Assembly (NCBI GenBank): GCA_017996175.1
Contig: JAGOHK010000036.1
Span: forward strand, 1-40,182
Source: Leptospiraceae bacterium
Lineage (GTDB): Bacteria > Spirochaetota > Leptospiria > Leptospirales > Leptospiraceae
Length of the DNA: 40,182 nucleotides
Direction of reading: 5' to 3'
The position numbers and the translations under genes are program-made. Of the stretch, positions 17,351 to 25,100 are shown piece by piece (within the stretch, counting starts at the first letter, position 1; every line of letters begins with the position of its first letter). Under the pieces are notes generated by a model that was given only the letters and a program-made list of their open reading frames with translations, was not told the origin of the DNA and ran no database searches.

Positions 17351-17579
17351 ATGCAAATTTCTTTTTCTGAAATTCTATTGTGGCTATACGTAATAAACCT
17401 CGGCATCACATTTGGTGCCGGGCTTTTTGAAACAAGAATCATTCTCCCGCAGTGGTTCAGCAAACTTCCTGAAACCGGATTTCAAGTCAATCGCCTTATG
17501 GATACGATTTAATTATATTCGAAATCTTATGACACTGCTCGGTTGGTTGGCTGCTTTAAAAGTGCTTTCGCTGGCGTAG
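17351..17579 (+). pseudogene. Collapsed DUF1772-like membrane protein gene
   Basis: From the ATG at 17351, 53 codons give an N-terminus (W-L-Y-V-I-N-L-G-I-T-F-G-A-G-L-F-E-T-R-I-I-L-P-Q-W-F) that resembles small DUF1772-like membrane proteins, then a stop at 17510-17512. Another frame reads on through W-I-R-F-N-Y-I-R-N-L-M-T-L-L-G-W-L-A-A-L to a stop at 17577-17579, which looks like the C-terminal helix of the same family. The middle of the gene is missing and the two ends are out of frame, so an internal deletion destroyed it. Confidence 0.7.
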
Positions 17580-17640
17580 GAATTTAGTGTGAAAGAAATT
17601 AGCCTAAACTTTTTGATAAACGTGAATCAATAAATAGTCC

Positions 17641-17668
17641 TTGACAATCCTTTTGTTTTTATTATACC
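17641..17668 (+). promoter_or_regulatory. Promoter of the Rnk-like gene
   Basis: TTGACA (17641-17646), a 16-base spacer and TATACC (17663-17668), with AAGGAG at 17691-17696 six bases before the ATG. Confidence 0.6.
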
Positions 17669-17702
17669 TTGAAGTTTTGCACAAAATTACAAGGAGTTCA
17701 AG

Positions 17703-18119
17703 ATGAACACAAAGAATAAAATATGTATAACGAAATACGATTATACCCGTTTAAAGAGTATGGTTCAGGAATATACAAAGACAAATAAAGCAGACACGAA
17801 TCTAAAAGACTTATTAGGAGAAATTGAACGTGCTCAAAAAGTAGATTCTTACACGATTGGGTCTAATTATATTACAATGAATTCTATTTTCGAATTAAAG
17901 AAAATGAATGAATTAGATTTTCAACAATTCAGATTAGTTTTTCCGGAAGATGCTGATATTGATAAGGATAAAATTTCTGTTTTGGCACCTATAGGCACTG
18001 CCGTTTTAGGTTATAAGGTTGGGGATGTAATCAAGTGGAAAGTTCCGGATGGAGAAAATTTTTTTCAAATCACGAATATTTTATACCAACCTGAGGCTAA
18101 TGGCGATTACGACCTGTAA
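17703..18119 (+). CDS. Rnk-like / GreA C-terminal-domain protein
   Basis: A 138-residue protein. Its C-terminal half has the GreA/GreB/Rnk FKBP-like signature, S-V-L-A-P-I-G-T-A-V-L-G-Y-K-V-G-D-V-I-K-W-K-V-P (about 92-115). Its N-terminal half resembles the short helical arm of Rnk (nucleoside diphosphate kinase regulator), not the long coiled coil of GreA. It probably binds RNA polymerase near the secondary channel. Single gene with its own promoter and a strong palindromic terminator. Confidence 0.8.
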   Translation: MNTKNKICITKYDYTRLKSMVQEYTKTNKADTNLKDLLGEIERAQKVDSYTIGSNYITMNSIFELKKMNELDFQQFRLVFPEDADIDKDKISVLAPIGTAVLGYKVGDVIKWKVPDGENFFQITNILYQPEANGDYDL

Positions 18120-18122
18120 CTG

Positions 18123-18166
18123 GATTGGTTAGGACTGTGGGTAGCTACCCACAGTCCTAACCAATC
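18123..18166. terminator. Perfect 44-bp palindrome, bidirectional terminator
   Basis: Two 22-base arms are exact inverted copies with no loop, starting GATTGGTTAGG and centred on AGCT. It fills the 52-base gap between the convergent Rnk-like gene and the last gene of the SRPBCC cluster, so it can end transcription from both sides. Only weak T-runs flank it. A palindrome this long and perfect is unusual. Confidence 0.75.
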
Positions 18167-18171
18167 ACCTA

Positions 18172-18549
18172 TTATTTTGGTTCAAACAAAGGTTTATACT
18201 TATCCCAATTCGCGTAACCCAAGAATGAGTTTGCAACTATCAAGAATATCGCAACAGGTAAACCTTCCGGTGCTAAGAACGCATGAACGAAAAAGATATT
18301 CACTATAATCGGTGAAAGTACAACCAATGCAAGTGGAACAAATCTTCCTGAAATTAGGGCAAGACCGCAGATAAGCTCTGTTATCTTCACTAAGTTCATC
18401 AAGTAACCGGATGCGGCTATCCCATCATTAAACACTTTCATTGCACCTACTTGCTCTGGTGGTGTAATGAGTTTGAATAAATAAGTAACAGAGGCAAATA
18501 GAAATAATGCCCCCATTAAACTTCTTACAACAATCACTGCTATTTTCAT
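18172..18549 (-). CDS. DoxX-family membrane protein
   Basis: A 125-residue protein with four hydrophobic helices and the DoxX pattern: R-S-L-M-G-A-L-F-L-F-A-S near residue 10, K-I-T-E-L-I-C-G-L-A-L-I-S-G-R near 55, and A-L-V-V-L-S-P-I-I-V-N. DoxX proteins are small inner-membrane proteins linked to redox or thiol stress in some bacteria. It is the last gene of the cluster, 43 bases after the double SRPBCC gene, and ends next to the palindrome. Confidence 0.8.
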   Translation of the reverse strand: MKIAVIVVRSLMGALFLFASVTYLFKLITPPEQVGAMKVFNDGIAASGYLMNLVKITELICGLALISGRFVPLALVVLSPIIVNIFFVHAFLAPEGLPVAIFLIVANSFLGYANWDKYKPLFEPK

Positions 18550-18564
18550 AAATTTATCTCCTTG

Positions 18565-18584
18565 AGACGGGTTAAAACCCGTCT
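18565..18584. repeat. Short palindromic intergenic repeat
   Basis: AGACGGGTT and AACCCGTCT pair around a 2-base centre, followed by TTACAATATT. The same design, with a changed stem and the same trailing TACAATATT, recurs at 22629-22649, so the two are copies of one family. Confidence 0.55.
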
Positions 18585-18592
18585 TTACAATA

Positions 18593-19474
18593 TTATATCT
18601 TTTGCATTTTTGCTAAATACGCTTCGAGTTTATCTAGATGTTGTTTTTGTCCTTCTAGTGCTCCATATTTTTCGACTACTACTTTTCTTTCTTCTGCTTT
18701 TTTGAATAACATTCGCATTGTAATTTTTGTTTTGCCATTAGCCTCAACAAAGTTTATTGTCACATGGAACATTTTTGGATTTTCATAATTTCCATGATCG
18801 TAAACTAGTCGCTCTGGTTTGACTACTTCGAGATAAGTGATCTGATTTGGAAAATCGACTCCCTCAGCACTGTGCATCATAAATCGAAAAGTTCCACCCA
18901 CTCTTACATCCATTTCGTAAATCGTATTCGTAAATCCAGTCGGTCCCCACCAAAGGGCAGTATGTTTCGGATTTGTCCAGACTTCCCATACTAGATCCCT
19001 TGGTGCATCAAAAAGGCGAGAAGAAAATATTTCTTTGTCTACATTTTCCACATAGTCTTTGAGGGAAGTATGGATGATAAAATTCCAACCTTCTATAAAA
19101 TTTCCTATCGCCAAATCAGGATTATCCCTAGGAAAGGAATTAATTCCTGTATGAGTAAATTTTAGATGAGTCGAATTTCCTTGGGAAGACAATTCAAATG
19201 TAACAAAAGAATTTCCTGCATATCCATCGTAACGCCAACTATAGGTTAGCTTCTTATTTGGAATAACCTCTGTTATCTCACAGAGATGTAAGTATTGTCT
19301 ATCGGGACTAGGACCACCAGTAAATTGAAACTGAAAGCCCATTTCAGTTTTAAATTCTGCCAACTCAAAGTACCACCTTTGCATTTGCTCTTTATCTGTA
19401 ATCGCTTTCCAGACTTGCTCGATTGTGGCATCGAAAGTTTGGGTTAAAATAATATCTTGTTCTGTGTTGTTCAT
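18593..19474 (-). CDS. Double SRPBCC/AHSA1-domain protein
   Basis: A 293-residue protein of two fused AHSA1-type START domains, about residues 8-138 and 148-290. Each begins with the family opening (F-D-A-T-I-E-Q-V-W-K-A-I-T-D and F-D-A-P-R-D-L-V-W-E-V-W-T-N-P). The second keeps the core W-W-G-P-T-G-F-T-N; the first has R-W-Y-F-E-L instead. The two domains are diverged, so this is an old fusion. The fold encloses a hydrophobic pocket. Start overlaps the upstream gene by 4 bases. Confidence 0.85.
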   Translation of the reverse strand: MNNTEQDIILTQTFDATIEQVWKAITDKEQMQRWYFELAEFKTEMGFQFQFTGGPSPDRQYLHLCEITEVIPNKKLTYSWRYDGYAGNSFVTFELSSQGNSTHLKFTHTGINSFPRDNPDLAIGNFIEGWNFIIHTSLKDYVENVDKEIFSSRLFDAPRDLVWEVWTNPKHTALWWGPTGFTNTIYEMDVRVGGTFRFMMHSAEGVDFPNQITYLEVVKPERLVYDHGNYENPKMFHVTINFVEANGKTKITMRMLFKKAEERKVVVEKYGALEGQKQHLDKLEAYLAKMQKI

Positions 19475-19968
19475 ACTTGCCCAGTGTTGATTAATTCATT
19501 CAACTGCTCAAAACAAATTTTAATCCCTTCTTCAAATCCCATTTCGACTAATTGTTTCAATTGTTCTTCAGACGTTAGTTGCAACTTGAATTCCACTAAT
19601 GTGCCGTTACTGGTTTTGGTGAAGGAATTTCTCCCTTTGGAGTTGGGCAATTCTGAATTTACATTTCCATTTTCATCACAAAATACATCTTCCAAATCAA
19701 TGAATTTATATTTCTCAATTGCAATATAATTCATTCTTCCCCAATGCTTTTCGCCTTCCGGTCCCACCATTGCATACAACCAAAATCCACCAACTCGAAA
19801 ATCCATAGACTTAGTTTCTGCTCTCCAAGGACTGGGTCCCCACCATTTGTCTAAAATTTTACTATCTGTATAAGCATTCCAAACAGTTTCTACGGGAGCT
19901 GTAAATTCTCTTGAAACTAAAATTGATTTTTCTTTGAGGTCTTTTGTTACGTTAGTTGTGTTGCTCAT
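19471..19968 (-). CDS. SRPBCC/AHSA1-domain protein
   Basis: A 165-residue single-domain AHSA1 protein: F-T-A-P-V-E-T-V-W-N-A-Y-T-D near residue 18, then K-W-W-G-P-S-P-W-R-A-E and F-R-V-G-G-F-W-L-Y-A-M. A typical C-terminal helix (M-G-F-E-E-G-I-K-I-C-F-E-Q-L-N-E-L) closes the fold. It is close in pattern to the first domain encoded at 23584-24531, suggesting duplication within the cluster. AGGATA precedes the start. No catalytic residues are assigned. Confidence 0.87.
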   Translation of the reverse strand: MSNTTNVTKDLKEKSILVSREFTAPVETVWNAYTDSKILDKWWGPSPWRAETKSMDFRVGGFWLYAMVGPEGEKHWGRMNYIAIEKYKFIDLEDVFCDENGNVNSELPNSKGRNSFTKTSNGTLVEFKLQLTSEEQLKQLVEMGFEEGIKICFEQLNELINTGQV

Positions 19969-19986
19969 TTTTTTTATCCTTTAAAT

Positions 19987-20544
19987 TTAGAAATGTTTTT
20001 TGTAATGAAGTGCAATGACACCGGTTTGGAATTGTTTCGTGCCGATGAGATCGAGCCTGAGACTGTTTTTAGATTGGAATGTTTCAAATAACCGAGGACC
20101 TTTTCCAGCAACGATTGGTTGAACTACAAAATGGTATTCATCAATCAAACCCAGATCAGACAATTGGGATGCAATACTCAAACTTCCTACTGCAATGTCT
20201 TTGCCTGGTTTATTTTTCAAAGCCATCAATTCTTCGGCAATGTTTCCCTGAGCGAGTCTTGTTTTATTTCCCGAAACTTCTTTCAAAGTTTTGGAGAACA
20301 CCAATAAATCTAGCGAAGCAAATACGCGAGCAAAATCATTGCTTGCCTCATCTTCTGATGGATTCTTTGCAAGATCAGGCCAGTAAGGCACCATGAGCTG
20401 ATACGTTTTTCGACCATAGAGAATAACGTCTGTTTTCCGCAATAGCTCTGTAAAATAGTTGTGCAATTCTATATCCGCAATTCCATCTTCATGACTACAA
20501 TATCCGTCTGCTGTGATATTGATTCCGAAAATTACTTTTCTCAT
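19987..20544 (-). CDS. Dihydrofolate reductase-like (RibD C-terminal) protein
   Basis: A 185-residue protein of the RibD-C/YyaP family: [15 protein letters not shown] near the start, [15 protein letters not shown] (about 41-55), a [10 protein letters not shown] segment and [19 protein letters not shown] near 135-153. The fold binds NAD(P)H and reduces small molecules; true folate reductase activity is not expected. One of three relatives in this operon. Confidence 0.85.
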   Translation of the reverse strand: MRKVIFGINITADGYCSHEDGIADIELHNYFTELLRKTDVILYGRKTYQLMVPYWPDLAKNPSEDEASNDFARVFASLDLLVFSKTLKEVSGNKTRLAQGNIAEELMALKNKPGKDIAVGSLSIASQLSDLGLIDEYHFVVQPIVAGKGPRLFETFQSKNSLRLDLIGTKQFQTGVIALHYKKHF

Positions 20545-20563
20545 ATTGTATCCTTACTTATTT

Positions 20564-21076
20564 TTAACCGACTGCTTCTTTTAGTTTTGCAATATCAATT
20601 TTTTGCATTTTGAGCATTGCTTGTGTTGCACGTTCTGCTTTCGCACTGTCTTTATGCGAGATAAGTTCTAATAGAATTTTGGGTGTCACTTGCCAAAACA
20701 TACCGTATTTGTCCTGAAGCCAACCGCACATACTTTCTTTGCCGCCATCCGCAAGAAGAGCGTTCCAATAATAATCGATCTCTTTTTGCGTGTCTACACT
20801 GATCATAAAGGAAACACCCCAACTGAACTTGAACTCAGGTCCTCCATTATAGGCAGAAAACTTTAGACCGTTCAAAATAAATTGCGCCTGCATCGGATTA
20901 GCCGTTATAATTTTAGATTTTTTGAAGATCGATGTATAGAATTTCGCCACTTCTTCGATGTTCGCATTGAACATGAGAAAGGGTGTGATGCTATGCGAAG
21001 GGGAAACAACGTAATTAAGTTTCACTGCCTTAGATTTTGGTTTTGCCTGAGTCTTTTTTTTCTTTACTATTGCCAT
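20564..21076 (-). CDS. VOC-superfamily PhnB-like protein
   Basis: A 170-residue protein. A basic leader (K-K-K-K-T-Q-A-K-P-K-S-K) precedes a PhnB/3-demethylubiquinone methyltransferase-like VOC domain: I-T-P-F-L-M-F-N-A-N-I-E-E-V-A-K-F-Y, a central S-W-G-V-S-F-M-I-S-V, and C-G-W-L-Q-D-K-Y-G-M-F-W-Q-V-T-P. The ATG at 21076 is preferred over 21088, because AAAGGA lies at usable distance from the former but touches the latter. It follows the upstream gene with a 1-base gap. Role within the VOC family (resistance, isomerase or dioxygenase) is open. Confidence 0.8.
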   Translation of the reverse strand: MAIVKKKKTQAKPKSKAVKLNYVVSPSHSITPFLMFNANIEEVAKFYTSIFKKSKIITANPMQAQFILNGLKFSAYNGGPEFKFSWGVSFMISVDTQKEIDYYWNALLADGGKESMCGWLQDKYGMFWQVTPKILLELISHKDSAKAERATQAMLKMQKIDIAKLKEAVG

Positions 21077-21077
21077 T

Positions 21078-21731
21078 TTATTTTCCATCCTTTGTGATTA
21101 TTAAATGCATTGCTTTGTCTGACATTTTGTATTCTTTGGTTTTATATCCGAGAGAAGGCAAATCTATTCCTGTAAATAAATTTTCTCCTCTTCCAAGAAC
21201 GTTAGGTGATACAGCTAAATGCATTTCGTCAATCAATTGTTTTTGTAAATATTGACGAATTGTTTCCACTCCGCCGCCCACTCGAACATCTTTTCCTTTG
21301 GCAGATTCTTTTGCTTTTTGTAATGCGACTTCAATTCCATCTGTGATAAAATGAAATGTAGTTCCTCCTTCCATCGCTAGAGAAGGTTTTGCATAATGAC
21401 TCAAAACATACACGTCACAGTGGTAAGGAGGATTATCTCCCCACCAACCTTTCCAATCTTCTTTCCATTCCCCACGATACGGAGTAAACATATTTCGTCC
21501 TAGTATCCAAGAACCAATATTTTCAAATCCTTTCATCGCAAAATCGTTGTCAACCCCTAGGGTTCCTGTTGTCCCAGCATCACCGTGCATTTCTTGGAAA
21601 GACTTAGTTGGAAAAACCCATTCGTGTAATCCCATTCCCCCAACACCTAAAGGGTTCTCCAAACTTTGATTTACACCCGCTCCGTAACCGTCAGCCGACA
21701 CACTAAAACATAAAACTTTTAATTTACTCAT
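21078..21731 (-). CDS. Dihydrofolate reductase-like (RibD C-terminal) protein
   Basis: A 217-residue protein of the RibD-C family. The open frame extends 34 codons further upstream, but AAGGAG sits correctly before the ATG at 21731, so that start is used. Visible: S-V-S-A-D-G-Y-G-A-G near the start, W-I-L-G-R-N-M-F-T-P-Y-R-G, a W-W-G-D-N-P-P-Y-H insert, V-G-G-G-V-E-T-I-R-Q-Y and H-L-A-V-S-P-N-V-L-G-R-G-E. This is the larger subgroup of the family with an extra loop after the opening strand. Substrate unknown. Confidence 0.85.
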   Translation of the reverse strand: MSKLKVLCFSVSADGYGAGVNQSLENPLGVGGMGLHEWVFPTKSFQEMHGDAGTTGTLGVDNDFAMKGFENIGSWILGRNMFTPYRGEWKEDWKGWWGDNPPYHCDVYVLSHYAKPSLAMEGGTTFHFITDGIEVALQKAKESAKGKDVRVGGGVETIRQYLQKQLIDEMHLAVSPNVLGRGENLFTGIDLPSLGYKTKEYKMSDKAMHLIITKDGK

Positions 21732-21742
21732 ACTTGAACTCC

Positions 21743-22186
21743 TTAGTTGCTTTTTTCGTTTGCAGTATCTGTTGGTGTCATAAATGGAATTATATATCTG
21801 AGTGCCGGCATCCTTAAATACAGACCCAACCAAATGAACACACCCAAATAAACAGGGAACAAAATATGGCTTGCCCAGGGATTCAGAACCCGTACATGAG
21901 TAGCAACGGCACCACCTAAATAACCAGTGAGCAGAATTGCTCCTAACACTGATGTGCGTGGGATTACATATAATAATGTGCAGATGAGCAAAGTCGTGCC
22001 AATGTACGGCATTATTTCCAGAGGATAACCCAATTTAGCCGCATCATCCAGTGCTTCTTTTGGCAAAGTGTGCAAGAAAAATTTAATCACACCATCGAAC
22101 GTTAGGAACAGGATTGAAAGACCGCTTAGCACACGACCACTCCAAAGTTGCCCTTTTGATATTTCTTTTATTGTTTTGTTTGTCAT
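21743..22186 (-). CDS. DoxX-like membrane protein
   Basis: A 147-residue protein with four hydrophobic helices and features of the DoxX-like family: G-R-V-L-S-G-L-S-I-L-F-L-T-F-D-G near residue 17, G-T-T-L-L-I-C-T-L-L-Y-V-I-P-R-T near 63, and G-Y-L-G-G-A-V-A-T-H-V-R near 88. It belongs to a different branch from the DoxX protein at the cluster end. Spacing to its neighbours is 18 and 11 bases, so it is co-transcribed. Confidence 0.8.
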   Translation of the reverse strand: MTNKTIKEISKGQLWSGRVLSGLSILFLTFDGVIKFFLHTLPKEALDDAAKLGYPLEIMPYIGTTLLICTLLYVIPRTSVLGAILLTGYLGGAVATHVRVLNPWASHILFPVYLGVFIWLGLYLRMPALRYIIPFMTPTDTANEKSN

Positions 22187-22204
22187 AGTTAATCTCCTTT
22201 TATT

Positions 22205-22609
22205 TTACCCTTGCACATGATTCGGGTTCATCCAAAAAATTTCCCAGGTATGTCCATCCAGATCATTGTAACTTCTGCTATACATAAAACCAAGATCTTG
22301 TGCTGGTTTGGGTTCTACTCCACCGGCAGAAATGGCTTTATCTGCTAATTTATCTACTGCTTCTTTACTCTCAGCGGATAGTCCTAGTAATGCTTCACAG
22401 CTTTTATTAGCGTCTACGATTTGTTTTGTAGTAAATGTTTGGAAATAACTTTCTACAAGTAACATTACATAAATCGTATCACTGATAATCATACAAGTTG
22501 CATTTGCATCAGTAAATTGTTGGTTAAAAGTGTAACCAAGTTTCGTAAAGAATTCTACTGACTTGTTCAAATCCTTTACCGGTAAATTTAAAAAAATATT
22601 TGTTGCCAT
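22205..22609 (-). CDS. VOC-family (glyoxalase-like) protein
   Basis: A 134-residue single VOC domain: L-P-V-K-D-L-N-K-S-V-E-F-F-T-K-L-G-Y near the start and S-Y-N-D-L-D-G-H-T-W-E-I-F-W-M-N-P at the end, the latter carrying the usual metal-site Glu. It matches the subfamily annotated as glyoxalase/bleomycin resistance-like and often seen next to AHSA1 and RibD-C genes. AAAAAGGAG precedes the start. Confidence 0.88.
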   Translation of the reverse strand: MATNIFLNLPVKDLNKSVEFFTKLGYTFNQQFTDANATCMIISDTIYVMLLVESYFQTFTTKQIVDANKSCEALLGLSAESKEAVDKLADKAISAGGVEPKPAQDLGFMYSRSYNDLDGHTWEIFWMNPNHVQG

Positions 22610-22628
22610 TTTTATTCTCCTTTTTAGA

Positions 22629-22649
22629 AGACAGGTTTGAAACCTGTCT
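22629..22649. repeat. Short palindromic intergenic repeat
   Basis: AGACAGGTTT and AAACCTGTCT pair around one central base, followed by CTACAATATT. Second copy of the family at 18565-18584; it occupies the widest gap of the operon. Confidence 0.55.
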
Positions 22650-22660
22650 CTACAATATTC

Positions 22661-23074
22661 TTATATTATTCTTACCATACAATGCACATCAACGTCTGTA
22701 TAGTTTTTATAAACTTCCAAACAGTAACCTTTTGGATCGAGCTTGGGATGTTTGAGTAATTTTTCAAAAGCAGTGCCGATGCAATTGCTATCCTGAAAAT
22801 GATTCACAATGTACAATGCCGCAAAATTTCCTTTTTCAATTGTAAACTTTTGTAATTCGCTAATCGAAATATTATCCGACTCTAATACTTCTGCACAAGC
22901 CTTGTATTGAATCACTCCTGTTTTATCAGGATGTGAAATTCCGAAATACCTTCTGTTAGGATGATCCGGTAGTAAAGAATGCAAATTCTTATACGTAGCT
23001 GGAACGTTATTTGGAAAGTCAGGTGAAGTTAAAAATACTACTTCAATGTCTTCCTCAATTTTATAATTTTCCAT
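22661..23074 (-). CDS. GyrI-like small-molecule-binding protein
   Basis: A 137-residue stand-alone GyrI-like/effector-binding domain (SHS2 fold): Y-F-G-I-S-H-P-D near 43-50, a middle segment Y-K-A-C-A-E-V-L, then the typical G-N-F-A-A-L-Y-I-V-N-H-F and a C-terminal L-E-V-Y-K-N-Y. Such domains bind cationic or hydrophobic compounds and occur attached to AraC/MerR regulators or alone. It begins 1 base after the upstream SRPBCC gene. Fits a drug- or metabolite-response role, by inference. Confidence 0.7.
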   Translation of the reverse strand: MENYKIEEDIEVVFLTSPDFPNNVPATYKNLHSLLPDHPNRRYFGISHPDKTGVIQYKACAEVLESDNISISELQKFTIEKGNFAALYIVNHFQDSNCIGTAFEKLLKHPKLDPKGYCLEVYKNYTDVDVHCMVRII

Positions 23075-23075
23075 A

Positions 23076-23564
23076 CTACTTCATTCCTGCTTTGATATAC
23101 TCTACAAGTTGATCGATACAAGTTCCCCAACCTTCGTAAAATCCCATCTCTTTATGTTTATTGGCTTGTTCGACTGTCCAATGTCTTGCAATAGCGGTAT
23201 ATTTAGATTTGCCGTTTCCTAGGTCTTCAAAGTCTAAACTGGCAACAAGTAAAAAAGGTCTATCCGAAGTATCCTCTGTTGGAATCCAACCAGGGAGAAA
23301 TGCGTCTGTCCATACAATGCGTTTACTTTTGATTAGCTCCAAGTAAACACCGGCGTTAGGATACTCTTGTCCTTCGGGAGATTTCATCAGGGTAAAAAAT
23401 TCTCCACCCACTTTTAGGTCACATCTTGCGTCTATCGTTTCCCAAGGTTTTGGGGTAAACCAAGGCAACATATACTTAGGCTCCGTCCAACACTTCCAAA
23501 GAAGTTCCGCCGGTGCCTCTACAATTCTTTCTATTTTCAATTCTCTATTTGTTGCTTCATTCAT
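23076..23564 (-). CDS. SRPBCC/AHSA1-domain protein
   Basis: A 162-residue AHSA1 protein. An upstream in-frame extension of 29 codons is rejected since GGATAGGAGA precedes the ATG at 23564. Core: V-E-A-P-A-E-L-L-W-K-C-W-T-E-P-K, then P-W-F-T-P-K-P-W-E-T, L-K-V-G-G-E-F-F-T-L-M and a closing M-G-F-Y-E-G-W-G-T-C-I-D-Q-L. W-F-T-P replaces the usual W-W-G-P. No catalytic function is assigned. Confidence 0.87.
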   Translation of the reverse strand: MNEATNRELKIERIVEAPAELLWKCWTEPKYMLPWFTPKPWETIDARCDLKVGGEFFTLMKSPEGQEYPNAGVYLELIKSKRIVWTDAFLPGWIPTEDTSDRPFLLVASLDFEDLGNGKSKYTAIARHWTVEQANKHKEMGFYEGWGTCIDQLVEYIKAGMK

Positions 23565-23583
23565 TGTTGTTCTCCTATCCTTT

Positions 23584-24531
23584 TTATTTCTCTGCCAGCT
23601 CTTTGAGTTTTTGCAGAGCCTTTGGCCACATATCTTTGAACATCTCTTCAAACTCGCCGCCCGATGAATCTATATCCACCAACACTTCGGTTTTCTTATC
23701 ATTCTCTTTGAAGCTGTAATTTTCATGCGCGCCGGCAAATGCTTTCACCATCTCGCTAGTCGTGTCCTCTATACCGTCATTCACCATACCGAGATGCTCG
23801 ATCGAGATGTACTCGTGCAAGCGGTTTTCTTCGATGCGGCTCACCATGCCGCCTATCTTTCCTGTCGCCGGATCCGGTCCGAGAAAAAGAATTTTGCTCC
23901 CTTTGCTCCAGTCACCGACGTAGTGCGAGCCGGGGTTAAATGCCTCCGTCCAGACACGATAAGTCGCGTCGCCTAGCATCGTATTCCAAACCTTTGCTTT
24001 CGTTGCGTTGATGGTGATGGAAAAGTGCAGCTTATTCATATTAACCTCTTTGTTTTGAGATGGCGATGTCAGGAGCACTTCGAGTTCATTCAATGTCGCA
24101 GTGATGCCTTCCTTGAATCCCATTTCAATCATCTTTTCCATTCGTTCACGTGATTCGTTATAAATGGTTATTTTGACTTTTGTCTTTCCGTTTTGTTCAG
24201 TGAAATTAAAATCCCAATCTGATCCAGGCAAAGTAGGGTTTTCCTCTTTGTCTGCAAAGGCATTCAAATATTTGAAATTGGTTTTGGGGGTAATAGAAGT
24301 ATACTTATGAATTGCCCACATCTCCTGTCCGTCGGGGGTTACCATTGCATAAAATCTTCGTCCACCAACTTCAAAATTCATAATTTTTGTTCTTGATTCA
24401 AACGGTTTTGGCGCCCACCATTGATCCAGAATTTCTTGTTTGGTAAAAGCATCCCAGACTCGAGAAAGGGGGGCAGCAAATTCTCTTTCAATTGTGACTG
24501 TATTGTTTTCCTTGTTTACTAAAAATTCCAT
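23584..24531 (-). CDS. Double SRPBCC protein with a GC-rich second domain
   Basis: A 315-residue protein; the ATG at 24531 is used because AGGAGA lies 6 bases upstream. Domain 1 (about 10-155) is a standard AHSA1 domain ([22 protein letters not shown]). Domain 2 (165-315) begins [12 protein letters not shown] and belongs to a different SRPBCC subgroup. By hand count 182 of 360 bases are G or C over 23641-24000, against about 30-38% a little upstream. AAGAGG lies just before the internal ATG at 24039, so domain 2 looks like a formerly separate, transferred gene joined by loss of a stop codon. It may still be made separately (151 residues). Confidence 0.8.
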   Translation of the reverse strand: MEFLVNKENNTVTIEREFAAPLSRVWDAFTKQEILDQWWAPKPFESRTKIMNFEVGGRRFYAMVTPDGQEMWAIHKYTSITPKTNFKYLNAFADKEENPTLPGSDWDFNFTEQNGKTKVKITIYNESRERMEKMIEMGFKEGITATLNELEVLLTSPSQNKEVNMNKLHFSITINATKAKVWNTMLGDATYRVWTEAFNPGSHYVGDWSKGSKILFLGPDPATGKIGGMVSRIEENRLHEYISIEHLGMVNDGIEDTTSEMVKAFAGAHENYSFKENDKKTEVLVDIDSSGGEFEEMFKDMWPKALQKLKELAEK

Positions 24532-24545
24532 TGTCATTCTCCTCA

Positions 24546-24561
24546 TAGGGCTAAAGCCCTA
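24546..24561. repeat. Short palindrome between cluster genes
   Basis: TAGGGCT and AGCCCTA pair around a 2-base centre, directly upstream of the ribosome binding site of the double SRPBCC gene. Similar in size and place to the repeats at 18565 and 22629, but with a different stem sequence. Confidence 0.45.
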
Positions 24562-24563
24562 CG

Positions 24564-25073
24564 TTACTGTATCTCTACTAAGTATTCTTCAAACTTTTCA
24601 AAAGATCCTGCCCAACCTTTACTCATTCCATCCATTGCACCGTTGAAGGTTGCGATATTCTCATCATTAGCCTCATAAGGAGTCCATATTAGGGTTAACA
24701 ATGTTTTGCCTCCTTTTTCTTCAAAGTTAAGTGTTGTTTTCATTTTTAGAGGCCAAGTTGTGCTCATCGGATGGGCAATAATATTTCCTTCTGCATCTGC
24801 AAAGGATTGAAGATAAACCAACTTATGCGTTGGATGTATTTCTAAGTATTTTTGTTTGCCCCACATCTCGTTACCGTCTGACGTTTTTTGGCAATAGTGA
24901 TTTTCTCCACCCACTTTGAATTCAAACTTTTTGCAAGTCATTGTGAACCCTTGTGGCGAGCCCCATTTTTCTAAATGTTCTTGTTCTGTCCAAGCCTTCC
25001 ATACAAGGTCTCTGGGTGCTGCAAATTCTCTTGTGATTACGAAATCTTTTTTTTCTGGTTTGCTGTTTGTCAT
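24564..25073 (-). CDS. SRPBCC/AHSA1-domain protein
   Basis: A 169-residue AHSA1 protein: R-E-F-A-A-P-R-D-L-V-W-K-A-W-T near residue 15, H-L-E-K-W-G-S-P-Q-G-F-T-M-T, F-K-V-G-G-E-N-H-Y, and a closing helix G-M-S-K-G-W-A-G-S-F-E-K-F. One of the W-W pair in the usual W-W-G-P is lost (K-W-G-S-P). Spacing to its neighbours is 27 and 32 bases. Ligand unknown. Confidence 0.87.
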   Translation of the reverse strand: MTNSKPEKKDFVITREFAAPRDLVWKAWTEQEHLEKWGSPQGFTMTCKKFEFKVGGENHYCQKTSDGNEMWGKQKYLEIHPTHKLVYLQSFADAEGNIIAHPMSTTWPLKMKTTLNFEEKGGKTLLTLIWTPYEANDENIATFNGAMDGMSKGWAGSFEKFEEYLVEIQ

Positions 25074-25100
25074 TTTTTTTTCTCCTATTTATTTCCTTTT

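Noticed and set aside
20079..20396. Plus-strand frames opposite the RibD-C gene
   Set aside because: Antisense to a conserved gene; cysteine- and glutamine-rich composition without domain, start context or neighbours.
23565..23651. N-terminal extension of the SRPBCC gene at 23076
   Set aside because: The extension overlaps the upstream gene, has a composition unlike the family, and a good ribosome binding site precedes the later ATG at 23564.
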